Assembly: GCA_963597395.1 (NCBI GenBank)
Contig: CAVBPX010000034.1
Location: 1 to 25,140 of the forward strand
Length of the DNA stretch: 25,140 bases
Origin: Hallerella sp963597395
GTDB taxonomy: Bacteria > Fibrobacterota > Fibrobacteria > Fibrobacterales > Fibrobacteraceae
Direction: 5' to 3'
Both the position numbers and the translations under genes were made by a program. The notes beneath the pieces are model-generated. The model worked only from the letters and a program-made list of their open reading frames with translations. It did not search any database and was not told the DNA's origin. Numbering within the stretch: position 1 is the stretch's first letter; every line of letters starts with the position of its first letter. Below, piece by piece: positions 15,499 to 23,201 of this stretch.

Positions 15499-18222
15499 CT
15501 AGAGACCGAGAATGGACTTTAATTCTTCGAGGCTGTGAGCTACCTCATGCCGTCCGTTCCAGAGCTTTGTAAAGCTCTTTCCGTAGGCCTCGTGAACCAG
15601 GCGGTTGTCGAGGAACAGTGCGATTCCCGTATCGGATTCGCTGCGAATCAGGCGCCCGAGGCCCTGGCGGAGTTCCAGCACGGCTTCCGGTATGTAAAGG
15701 TTCCGGAACGCGTTTTCGTTTTTCGCCTTGAGCTTGTCCGAGAGGCCCGCAATCAGGGGATTTGCCGGATTCGGGAAAGGAAGCTTCGGGATGACGAGAA
15801 GTTCGAGAGCCTCGTTCGGAAGGTCGATGCCCTCCCAAAAGACCTGGCAGCCGAGAAGGCACGCTTCGCGCTTTTTGCGGAACATTTCCACCAGGTTGTC
15901 CATGCCGCCGTCAATCTGCTGACACAGAAGAAGCTTGTTCTTTGCGGCAAAATGCGGAGAAAGCGCGCCCTGAACCTTTGTCATGCACGAAAGGCTTGTA
16001 AAGAGGACCAGCGCGTTCTTCTTGTTTTCGGGGAGAATTTCCGAAAGGACTTCTTCTAGAGCCTTCTGGTATTCGGGAGCGTTCGGCTTCGGCAAAAAGT
16101 CCGCAATCACTATTCGGCGATTTTTGTTGATGTCGAAATCGGACGGATACGTGTGAACGAACGGAGCCTTGGCCTTGGAAAGCTTTGGCGAGAGCATTCC
16201 CATCCGGCGCTCGAAATATTCAAAAGAGCCCTGCACGGAAAGCGTTGCCGAGGTGAACGTCGCGCTTTTAATCCACGGATAGAACTTTTCGGTCCAGGGC
16301 TTTCCCGGGTAAAGCGGAATGGCGCGAAGAATTGCCGTATGCGGGTTGCCGGGCTCTTCCATATAAAAAACCCAGTCGTCCTTTCCGGCCTGCACAATAA
16401 ACGCGAAGTCATCCGCAAAGCGACCGATTTCCATGGCCGCGCCTTCGAGGTTCCGGGCAATAAGCGAAAGTTCCGGAACGTTCCGGAGGCTCGCGCACAG
16501 GTCTTCCGAAATGGCCTTGACCGCGACGCACGCATCCACAACGGGCTTCGGGTCCGTATCGTATTCGGCAAAAATGCCCTTTTCGAAACGAAAACCGTCC
16601 GTTTTGTGTTTAAAAACCTTTTTGCCGAGCTTTAAAAAGAAGCGGTGAAGCGACTTTTCGCATTCGACTGTCGCCGTCCGCAGCCGTTCGCACGCTTCAA
16701 GAAGCGAAAGTTCGGAATTCCTTTTGCGAAGCTGCGCTTCGAGTTCCGCGACCAGGCCCTTTTCCTGTTCCTTGGGATGCACGAGAATCTTCGTGATGTT
16801 CCGCAGCCGGAAAAAGCGGACCATCTTCCCGAAACTCGAATGGCTCATCGACGGCAAGCGGTGCGCCTCGTCAAAAACGATGTGATCGTAGGCCGGGAGC
16901 AGCGCAAAGTCGAGCGAAAGATCCGAAAGGAACAGCGAATGATTGATGAAGAGGAGGTTCGCCTTGGCCGCCTCGCGCCGCACGTTCAAGCCAAAACACT
17001 TGTCATAATACGGGCACTTTTCGCCGAGGCTCGTCGAGGCGTCGCTCGAAAACTTGTTCCACAGAAGACGGTTCCGCGAAAGATTGAAACCGGTATTCTC
17101 GTTGCCGTCGCCGGTTTTCGTCTGTTCGATCCACGGAAGGAGCGTCATAAAGGATTCGCGCTCGTCGGGTGCAAGCAGCACATCGGGCGAATTGAGGTGC
17201 TCCTCGAACTTTCGAAGACAGATGTAATTGCCGCGGCCCTTGAGCACAACGGGCGAGACGCGGTTTTCAAAAAGCGGAGCGATCATCGGAAAGTCGCGGC
17301 GGGAAAGCTGTTCTTCGAGCGTGCGCGTCGCCGTGCTGATAACGACCCGTTCGCCGGAAGCGGCCCTTAAAGCGGCCGGGATGAGGTAGGCCAAGGTCTT
17401 CCCCGTTCCGGTGCCCGCTTCGAGAATGGAAATTCCGCCCTTGTACATGTTCCGTTCCACGATTTCCGCAAAGCCCGTTTGCGATTCGCGGGCCTTGAAA
17501 TTCGGGATGACTTCCGAAAGCTTTCCGTTCTCGGCAAAAAATTCCTTAACCCGCGGAAGATGTTCCCGGATGGGGGCCGCCGGGGCCGAAAGCTTTTCCG
17601 GTTCCTGCGGAGAGAGCTTTTCGTGCGACGGAACGCAGTCGTCAAAAACGTTTTCCCAGACGGTTCCCACGGCAAGGCGGTGAAGATGATGACGTACAAA
17701 CGAATCGAACGTTTCGATTTCGAGGAGGGCCTTCCAAAAGAGCTTGCCGCAGGCGTCCGCATCGGGCAAGGCCCTGTGGGCGCGTTCTCGCGGAATGTTC
17801 AGGTAGGAGACGAGCGTTTCGAGCTTGTGGTTCGGAACCGTCCTGAAGGCGATTCGCGAAAGGACAAGCGTGTCGTAAACCGGGCAGGAATCAATCGTTA
17901 CGCCCACCTTTCCGAATGAATCCTTCAAGAACTTTGTATCGAATTGCGCATTGTGCGCCACAATCGGATAGTCGCCCAAAAAGGCGCGAATCTCTCCCGC
18001 CACCGAAGCAAAGTCGGGCTTGTCAGATAGGTCGGCGTCGGTAATTCCCGTGAGGTTCGAAATAAACGAACGGAGATTTTGCTTTGGCTTAATCAAAAAG
18101 TCCCGGCTTTCGACCGGTTCGCCGTTTTCAAAACGTTCCAGAGCCACTTCGATGATTTCGTCGTGTTCAAAATCAAGTCCGGTCGTTTCCAGATCCAGTG
18201 CAATATAGACGTTCGGTTTCAT
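15499..18222 (-). CDS. dinG: DnaQ-DinG fusion: 3'-5' exonuclease plus XPD-type helicase
   Basis: 907 residues from ATG 18220-18222, preceded by AGAGGAATTTG; an adjacent TTG further out is unlikely. N-terminal DEDDh exonuclease: LDLETTG (Asp10, Glu12), HNAQFD (Asp95) and HRALPDAD (His149, Asp154). After a linker (to ~240) comes an SF2 helicase of the DinG/XPD group: Walker A EAGTGTGKT (268-276), Cys335 in GNYIC, Cys403 and Cys409 in EKCPYYDKC, NHSLFLSD, DEAH at 451-454 and a C-terminal QGLGRLIRSESDTG motif VI. Architecture matches B. subtilis-type DinG (about 930 residues). Only three cysteines are in place for the four-cysteine Fe-S cluster of XPD-like enzymes, so cluster binding is doubtful. 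Role: DNA repair / R-loop or fork processing. It is 9 bases after the Ig-like lipoprotein gene. Confidence 0.93.
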   Translation of the reverse strand: MKPNVYIALDLETTGLDFEHDEIIEVALERFENGEPVESRDFLIKPKQNLRSFISNLTGITDADLSDKPDFASVAGEIRAFLGDYPIVAHNAQFDTKFLKDSFGKVGVTIDSCPVYDTLVLSRIAFRTVPNHKLETLVSYLNIPRERAHRALPDADACGKLFWKALLEIETFDSFVRHHLHRLAVGTVWENVFDDCVPSHEKLSPQEPEKLSAPAAPIREHLPRVKEFFAENGKLSEVIPNFKARESQTGFAEIVERNMYKGGISILEAGTGTGKTLAYLIPAALRAASGERVVISTATRTLEEQLSRRDFPMIAPLFENRVSPVVLKGRGNYICLRKFEEHLNSPDVLLAPDERESFMTLLPWIEQTKTGDGNENTGFNLSRNRLLWNKFSSDASTSLGEKCPYYDKCFGLNVRREAAKANLLFINHSLFLSDLSLDFALLPAYDHIVFDEAHRLPSMSHSSFGKMVRFFRLRNITKILVHPKEQEKGLVAELEAQLRKRNSELSLLEACERLRTATVECEKSLHRFFLKLGKKVFKHKTDGFRFEKGIFAEYDTDPKPVVDACVAVKAISEDLCASLRNVPELSLIARNLEGAAMEIGRFADDFAFIVQAGKDDWVFYMEEPGNPHTAILRAIPLYPGKPWTEKFYPWIKSATFTSATLSVQGSFEYFERRMGMLSPKLSKAKAPFVHTYPSDFDINKNRRIVIADFLPKPNAPEYQKALEEVLSEILPENKKNALVLFTSLSCMTKVQGALSPHFAAKNKLLLCQQIDGGMDNLVEMFRKKREACLLGCQVFWEGIDLPNEALELLVIPKLPFPNPANPLIAGLSDKLKAKNENAFRNLYIPEAVLELRQGLGRLIRSESDTGIALFLDNRLVHEAYGKSFTKLWNGRHEVAHSLEELKSILGL

Positions 18223-18231
18223 CAAATTCCT

Positions 18232-20037
18232 CTAATTTTTGTTCCCATCCGCCGGAAGCGCCGGCAAAAGAGATTCAATTGCGGAAAGGGTATTTGCGCC
18301 GCGTTCAATGACAAGCGTATCCGCAAGGGCCCGCCACGGCATTCCATAGTCAAACTCGTAAAGGTTTCCCGCATAAGGCGCGTCCAGGGAATCCTTTGTT
18401 CTGAAGTATTCCAAAAAATATTTTCCTTCGGTCAGGTCGTCCATGCCGAAACTTCCGTCCCTTTCGCACCGCACCGTCGAAAAGACGTCCGAATCGGCCT
18501 TGCGAATGCGCACCCGCGTATCGCTCGAGGCTCCCGGAATTTTTCCGGAAAGGCTTGCCAGCTGAAGCTTTGGAACCGTTTCGAACTTCACCCATGTGCG
18601 CGTCTTCATCGTGACAATCGTATCGCGCTTGCCCGTAACGGAATCGGGCGAAGAAAGCGTTGAATCCGCATAGCGTTCGAGAACTTCCACCTTGGCGTCC
18701 GTCTGAAAGTTTTCCTCGCCAAAAACGAGAAAGCGTACCGGATCCTTTCGCAAAATTTTGACCGGAAGCGTATCCTTGTTTTGCACAATAATGAGCTGAC
18801 CGCGCAAATAGTCGAGCAGCGAATCCGACACGGGCTTTCCGTAGGCGACTTCCACGGAATCCTTCGGATAGACGTTCTTAGACCCGCTCGAAGGCTTGGT
18901 CGAGGCCCGTTCCGGAGCAAGCGTATCGCCCTTCATCTCTTTCCAGTCGATGGTAAGCGTCGAAAGCCGCGGCGAGAGCTTCCGTCCGATGGAATCCCTG
19001 CCCTCCTTGCAAGCAAACGTAAAGGAAGAGTCCCGGTTGGCGAGAGAGTCGAAGTAAAATTCCACGTCCGCGCTTTTCGGGGAGCGGTACACGAAGTCCG
19101 GTTCGATGCGGACGGAATCCGGCGAAATCAGAGCGCAGTTTCCCTTTGCCAAAAAAGCGGAATCCAGAAAAAGGTTTTTCGAAAATTTTGCGGAGAGCGA
19201 AGCGCGGCCCGTTTGCGTAATCGTTTCGAGCGAGATGGGCGTCGTATCCTGGTCGGCCAGCGCGAACCAGAGCGTGTCCGCGCTCTTTTCCGAAAGGTTC
19301 AGATCAAATTCCCCGACGCCCGCCACTTCCGCGGTGGGCTCTATCTTCTGGTTTCCGTTCGCGTCGAGAAAGGCGACAATGCGGTAGCGGCCCGCCTTGA
19401 GCCCGCCCATCGAAAAACGTCCAAGGCTGTCCGTCTGCGTCGAGAACAGCGGAACCTCCCGCGTAATTTTCGGAACGGAGTCCGCTTCGACGGAAAGCGA
19501 ATCGCGGTACTTTTCAAGATAATGGTGCGCGGACCTTTCCGAGGCTCCCATCAAAAAAAGTCCCACCGTCGGATATTGCTTTTTCTTCACCATCGAAGCG
19601 GTCACCATGACGCGGCCCGAAACCGAAAGCGAATCGATGACGGGACCCGTCGAAAACGTGAGACGGAAAGGTTCCGCAATGGCGTTTCCGCGCAAATCCT
19701 TTAACCCGCTTGCAATCGTCACCGTGTACGTCGTGTTCTCGTCCAGGCGCGCCTTCGAACGGATAAAAAGCTCGTCGCCATCGACTTCGAACTTGAGCTT
19801 CTTTTCGAGCGGGGGCGAAATGGTGACGGCGCTCCGCGGAACCGAGGACGCAATCCACTCGTCGAACTGCAGGTGGATGTTCAGTTCGGGCGACATATTG
19901 ACGGAACCGGGTGCCGGGTAAACGCCCGAAACCCGCGGCGGGTATTTGTCCTCCGGCCCGCCCGAAGGCGCAACGGACGTTGCGCAGTTCAAGATCAAAA
20001 GCGCAAGGAGGGAAAATGCCCAAAAGCGAAACTTCAT
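18232..20037 (-). CDS. Lipoprotein with N-terminal Ig-like (Big_5/SbsA-type) domain
   Basis: 601 residues from ATG 20035-20037; a TTG directly before it is a poorer choice. Residues 1-17 are a hydrophobic leader and Cys18 sits in LILNC, a lipobox with Asn before the Cys (relaxed form). Next comes SGGPEDKYPPRVSGVYPAPG and INIxLQFDE-type strands (LQFDEWI, LKDLRGNAIAEPFRLTFSTG), the Big_5/SbsA Ig-like domain common in Bacteroidota lipoproteins of this size. A carboxypeptidase-regulatory-like segment follows (TQTDSLGRFSMGGLKAGRYR, LDANGNQKIEP), then a second Ig-like stretch near GDTLAPERASTKPSSG and a last repeat DGSFGMDDLTEGKYFLEYFR. Probably anchored in a membrane; function unknown. It starts seven bases after lepB. 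Confidence 0.82.
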   Translation of the reverse strand: MKFRFWAFSLLALLILNCATSVAPSGGPEDKYPPRVSGVYPAPGSVNMSPELNIHLQFDEWIASSVPRSAVTISPPLEKKLKFEVDGDELFIRSKARLDENTTYTVTIASGLKDLRGNAIAEPFRLTFSTGPVIDSLSVSGRVMVTASMVKKKQYPTVGLFLMGASERSAHHYLEKYRDSLSVEADSVPKITREVPLFSTQTDSLGRFSMGGLKAGRYRIVAFLDANGNQKIEPTAEVAGVGEFDLNLSEKSADTLWFALADQDTTPISLETITQTGRASLSAKFSKNLFLDSAFLAKGNCALISPDSVRIEPDFVYRSPKSADVEFYFDSLANRDSSFTFACKEGRDSIGRKLSPRLSTLTIDWKEMKGDTLAPERASTKPSSGSKNVYPKDSVEVAYGKPVSDSLLDYLRGQLIIVQNKDTLPVKILRKDPVRFLVFGEENFQTDAKVEVLERYADSTLSSPDSVTGKRDTIVTMKTRTWVKFETVPKLQLASLSGKIPGASSDTRVRIRKADSDVFSTVRCERDGSFGMDDLTEGKYFLEYFRTKDSLDAPYAGNLYEFDYGMPWRALADTLVIERGANTLSAIESLLPALPADGNKN

Positions 20038-20044
20038 CAAAAAA

Positions 20045-21328
20045 TCATTCCCCGATCAGGTGAATCACCTTTCCGATGCGCGACCAACGAATTTTGAACG
20101 GAATTTTGAGCCACGAAACCGGGTTCCCGAAAGAGAATCCGCCGTCCGCATTTTCAAACGAGTAATAGATGATAAACGCCTTCGCCTTGATGTTCTTCTT
20201 GGAAACAAATCCCCAGTAGCGGCTGTCCGCGGAATTGTCGCGATTGTCGCCCATCATAAAGTAAACGGGATACTTGACCTCGTAGCTTTCGACGGGAGTT
20301 CCATCGACGAGAATTTTCGCCGAGAGTTTAAGCGAAGAGTCGCGTGCCACGTTCTCGGCCAGGTCGGAAAGCTGCGCCCCTTCAAAATAGTCGTAGCTCA
20401 CCGGACGCGTTAATCCCGGATAACTGCCGTTCGGGTCAAAGCGCGGCATAAATCCCGTACGGGCAAGCCTCGCAAACAAGGAAAACTTGACCGGTCCCTC
20501 GACGGTGTCGCCCTGGCGAAGCCCCTGCCCCACCATGCGGTTTCCCGAAAGGACGGCGGTCAAAAGCAGCCCGCGGTCGTTTTCGACGGGCACCCGGAAG
20601 TTTTCGAACAGATGATCCTGAACGCGGACGGAATCCTTGAAAAGCGAAAGTTCCAGCTCCACCTTTTTCTCCGGATTTTCCTGCACCATCAGGGAACGCA
20701 TCCACCAGAGCCTCGAAAGCGGCATTCCGTCAAACTCAATCACGTCGCCCGGAGCGGGAATGCGAATTGCGGCAAGCGAGTCCCGCGCACCCAGGGAACG
20801 GAAATACGCCGAATATTTTCCTTTTCCGGGAAGCGTCTTCTGCTCTTTCCCGTTCTGAAAAAGCACGCCGTTCCGGACCTCAATCGTATCGCCCGAAACC
20901 CCGACGCACCGCTTGATAAAGTCCTTCGGCCCGTCCGCAAAGTGCACGAGATGCGGGTTTCCGGGAAGCGGTCTTGAATCCCAGTAAAAGTTTCCGAACA
21001 TCAGACCGTCCGCCAAATGCGTGTAACGGTTGTAATCGTAATCGGGATAGGCCGGGTCACCCGGGTAGCGGAAAATGACAATGTCGCCTTTTTTCGGGTC
21101 GGTAAATCCGGGAAACTTCGAATGCGTAAACGGCACAGGAGAACCGTATGTGAACTTGAGTCCCAAAATGAAGTCGCCCGTGAGAAGCGTATCTTCCATG
21201 GATCCGCTCGGAATCTGAAACGCCTGGATTACATACTGGATTACGATAAGGGCACACGCAATCGGAATGACAAGTTCCCGCATCAGCGCCTTGAAGCCGC
21301 GCACAAGTGAATTTTCTTTAGAGTCCAT
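20045..21328 (-). CDS. lepB: Signal peptidase I, enlarged
   Basis: 427 residues, longer than E. coli LepB (324). One N-terminal membrane segment (LVIPIACALIVIQYVIQAF) leads into IPSGSMEDTLLTGD, with the nucleophile Ser43, then DFIKRCVGVSGD with the general base Lys139, and MMGDNRDNSADSRYWGFV (box E) near 358-375. The enzyme cuts signal peptides on the outer face of the inner membrane. About 200 residues separate the Lys box from box E, versus roughly 125 in E. coli; the extra part includes KYSAYFRSLGARDS and a long strand-rich stretch to residue ~340. AAGGAAAT sits right before the ATG. It is the first gene of the long minus-strand block and divides from the mechanosensitive channel gene. Confidence 0.96.
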   Translation of the reverse strand: MDSKENSLVRGFKALMRELVIPIACALIVIQYVIQAFQIPSGSMEDTLLTGDFILGLKFTYGSPVPFTHSKFPGFTDPKKGDIVIFRYPGDPAYPDYDYNRYTHLADGLMFGNFYWDSRPLPGNPHLVHFADGPKDFIKRCVGVSGDTIEVRNGVLFQNGKEQKTLPGKGKYSAYFRSLGARDSLAAIRIPAPGDVIEFDGMPLSRLWWMRSLMVQENPEKKVELELSLFKDSVRVQDHLFENFRVPVENDRGLLLTAVLSGNRMVGQGLRQGDTVEGPVKFSLFARLARTGFMPRFDPNGSYPGLTRPVSYDYFEGAQLSDLAENVARDSSLKLSAKILVDGTPVESYEVKYPVYFMMGDNRDNSADSRYWGFVSKKNIKAKAFIIYYSFENADGGFSFGNPVSWLKIPFKIRWSRIGKVIHLIGE

Positions 21329-21408
21329 ATTTCCTTACAAGATAGAAATTTTTACCCTCCGCAAAAGCCCAAACCCTTTCCGAATCCGTTATTTGCTATC
21401 TTACCGAC
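21329..21408. promoter_or_regulatory. Divergent promoter region lepB / mechanosensitive channel
   Basis: The 80 bases between two divergent starts must hold both promoters. On the minus strand TATCTT (21339-21344) lies a few bases before the AAGGAAAT of lepB; on the plus strand TATCTT (21397-21402) lies only six bases before the channel ATG. Both resemble the -10/-7 box, and neither has a convincing -35. The lepB-side box sits in a 14-base string also found at 15479-15492. Confidence 0.35.
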
Positions 21409-22530
21409 ATGTACCGTTTTCTAGTGACATACCAAGGGCTTATTGCGCTATTTGCCGTCGCCCTGCTCGCCCTGATTGTTTCGTATCATATTTTTCTTCC
21501 GCTTTTTAAAAAACTGGCGGCAAAGACATCCAACCGGTTTGACGATCTGCTGGTGGAGCACAGGGCCGTTTCGAGAGCCGTCCAAATTATTCCGGCATTC
21601 ATTCTCTACTTCGGAATTCCGCATGTTCTCTCCGCGGACTCCTTCCTTTTCGCTCCGCTCACCACGCTCAACAACATCTACTTCATCACCGTCGGATTTT
21701 TAATCTACGATTCCGTTTTGCACGCCTTTACGGACCACATTCTTTTGAAGTCCAACAAGCAAGGAATTCCGCTGAACGGCGTCCGCCAGGCGGCCCTTCT
21801 CCTCGGATTCATTGTCGGCACGATTCTCGTCGGTTCACAGCTTACGGGACGCAGCCCCGTCGTGCTGCTCTCGGGCCTCGGAGCGCTTGCGGCTGTCTTC
21901 ATGTTGATTTTCAAGGATTCCATTCTGGGATTCACCGCGGGCATCCAGATTGCGGTTTTCGACCTCGTCCGCACCGGCGACTGGATAGAAATTTCAAAAG
22001 AGAACATCAACGGCATCGTCCATACCGTTTCGCTCACGAGCATCCACATCACAAACTGGGACAATACGCGCAGCATCCTTCCGGCCTACAGCCTCGTATC
22101 GACGCCCTTCAAAAACTGGAGACTGATGCGCGAGACCGAAAGAAGGCGCGTCCAGCGCACGTTCCCGATAGACACCCGCACCATCGCTCCGCTTTCGGAC
22201 GAACAACTTAACACCCTCAAAGGGAACGCCCTCTACAAACCGGTCGTAGAAAATCTCGAAAGGAACCTACCTGAAGGCGAGCGTCCGGTAAATCTCACCG
22301 CCTACCGTCTATGCGCCGACGCATTCCTCAAGTCCATTCCCGAAGTTGACTCCGACCGGATTCTCATCGTCCGCGAAAAGGACGCAACAGGCTACGGCCT
22401 CCCTGTCGAAATTTACTTCTTTACAACCTACTCGAAGTGGCGCCCCTACGAGGAATTTGCAGCCACCACGGTCGATAGGCTCATTGCAAAGCTTCCCGAA
22501 TTCGGACTCGCTCTCTACCAGAGGCAATGA
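21409..22530 (+). CDS. Mechanosensitive ion channel, YbdG/MscS family
   Basis: 373 residues, the only plus-strand gene. Five hydrophobic segments lie in the first ~190 residues (LIALFAVALLALIVSYHIFL, AVQIIPAFILYFGIPHVL, IYFITVGFLIYDSVLHAF, LLLGFIVGTILVGSQL, VVLLSGLGALAAVFMLIF). The pore-lining TM3 and start of the beta domain are SGLGALAAVFMLIFKDSILG, then IAVFDLVRTGDWIEI and HITNWDNTRSILPAYSLVSTPFKNW; the NWDNT...P...FKNW pattern is that of YbdG-like channels rather than small MscS. The cytoplasmic part has RRRVQRTFPIDTRTI. Role: relief of turgor on hypo-osmotic shock, in the inner membrane. No ribosome-binding site is apparent; the ATG is six bases after a TATCTT box, so the message may be nearly leaderless. 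Confidence 0.93.
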   Translation: MYRFLVTYQGLIALFAVALLALIVSYHIFLPLFKKLAAKTSNRFDDLLVEHRAVSRAVQIIPAFILYFGIPHVLSADSFLFAPLTTLNNIYFITVGFLIYDSVLHAFTDHILLKSNKQGIPLNGVRQAALLLGFIVGTILVGSQLTGRSPVVLLSGLGALAAVFMLIFKDSILGFTAGIQIAVFDLVRTGDWIEISKENINGIVHTVSLTSIHITNWDNTRSILPAYSLVSTPFKNWRLMRETERRRVQRTFPIDTRTIAPLSDEQLNTLKGNALYKPVVENLERNLPEGERPVNLTAYRLCADAFLKSIPEVDSDRILIVREKDATGYGLPVEIYFFTTYSKWRPYEEFAATTVDRLIAKLPEFGLALYQRQ

Positions 22531-22572
22531 ACAAAATAGCCATCCAAATTTTCGCTTTCCCCATTTTAAAAC

Positions 22573-22741
22573 AAAAAAGGCATCCTTCGGGTTCTATACG
22601 CTCGAAGCTACTCTTCAAAAAAAGATAGCCCTCCTTCCTTATCAGTTTTTCAGGGTCGAGGACCGGGCATAAACATCCAAGAAAGAGTTCGGAGCTGATT
22701 GTTTCTTGTTAGATCGGGCATAACCACCGAAGGATGCCTCA
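22573..22741 (-). ncRNA. ssrS: 6S RNA
   Basis: About 168 bases on the minus strand. The ends form a perfect 12-bp closing stem: GGCATCCTTCGG (22727-22738) with CCGAAGGATGCC (22579-22590), followed by TTTTTT (22573-22578). Inside, CTCTTTCTT (22679-22687) pairs with AAGGAAGGAG (22631-22640) to make a long apical arm, and between them lies ATGCCCGGTCC (22660-22670) and then AAAAACTG, closely like the E. coli 6S segment around AUGCUCGGUCC...AAAACUG. A small hairpin GAAG-AGTAG-CTTC (22604-22616) sits in the 3' side of the large central bubble. 6S RNA binds housekeeping RNA polymerase by mimicking an open promoter. It lies immediately downstream of zapA, the position of ssrS in E. coli and many other bacteria. 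I identify it by structure and recall; no covariance search was run. Confidence 0.85.
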
Positions 22742-22744
22742 TTT

Positions 22745-22773
22745 AATATAAACAGGAAAACTTCGGGGCGCAA
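22745..22773 (-). promoter_or_regulatory. Probable promoter of the 6S RNA
   Basis: On the minus strand TTGCGC (22768-22773), a 17-base spacer and TATATT (22745-22750). The expected start, 6-8 bases further, falls at the 5' end of the 6S closing stem. The -35 is a poor match beyond TTG; the -10 is good. Confidence 0.45.
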
Positions 22774-22786
22774 TAGTTTTTCTGTT
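22751..22786 (+). terminator. AT-rich hairpin, plus-strand terminator-like
   Basis: AACAGGAAAACT (22751-22762) pairs with AGTTTTTCTGTT (22775-22786), 11 of 12 positions, with a 12-base loop TCGGGGCGCAAT. On the plus strand it is followed by TTTATTT, so it could end readthrough from the channel gene that crosses the 6S RNA antisense. It could equally be a stem at the 3' end of the zapA message. It overlaps the 6S promoter, with the -35 in the loop. Confidence 0.45.
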
Positions 22787-22808
22787 TTTATTTCCGCACT
22801 TTTGTCAT

Positions 22809-23147
22809 TTATTTGTCAGGATGTGACGAAGATTCCAGTTTATCGAGTTCGTCGGAAATCATCTCGGCGAGAACTTTCGAGACCTTTTGGCTTTCCTGAT
22901 AAAATTCCTTGTAGCGAGCGTGTCGGCGGCGCATGTCAAAAAGTTCCGAAGTGATGTCCATCGCCATCAAAAGCATCTGTTTGCGCATGTCCATCCGGGC
23001 ATCCGATTTGACATAGGCGTCAACCTTTTTCGTCACATAGGAGACGATCGCAGAGAGTTCCGCATCGGTAAGGTCCGTCTGGATTTGAAACCGGTCGTTT
23101 CCGATTTCGACCCGAGTTGTGTGCAAGGAGGAATCCCGAGCGTCCAT
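22809..23147 (-). CDS. zapA: Cell division protein ZapA
   Basis: 112 residues from ATG 23145-23147, chosen because GAGG stands five bases before it; the frame can be opened two codons earlier at a GTG. It begins MDARDSSLHTTRVEIGNDRF. The family's N-terminal strand-helix fold (RVEIGNDRFQIQTDLTDAEL) is followed by a long helix (AIVSYVTKKVDAYVKSDAR, KQMLLMAMDITSELFDM, RHARYKEFYQESQKVSKVLA) that forms the tetramer coiled coil. ZapA binds FtsZ protofilaments and stabilises the Z ring in the cytoplasm. Its partner ZapB-like gene is directly upstream and 6S RNA directly downstream. The tail SSSHPDK is short and polar. Confidence 0.92.
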   Translation of the reverse strand: MDARDSSLHTTRVEIGNDRFQIQTDLTDAELSAIVSYVTKKVDAYVKSDARMDMRKQMLLMAMDITSELFDMRRRHARYKEFYQESQKVSKVLAEMISDELDKLESSSHPDK

Positions 23148-23201
23148 GGTCACCTCATTCCCTCATTCCGACGCCAAACGAATCGGTGGCTGCGAACCAC
23201 C

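Noticed and set aside
22531..22808. Small protein genes or a tRNA in the intergenic stretch after the channel gene
   Set aside because: No tRNA clover-leaf and no open frame with a ribosome site; the region is explained by the 6S RNA and the adjacent hairpin.
23185..23201. Five-base hairpin GGTGG/CCACC between zapB and zapA
   Set aside because: It is short and not followed by a T run, so I do not call it a terminator; it may be chance.
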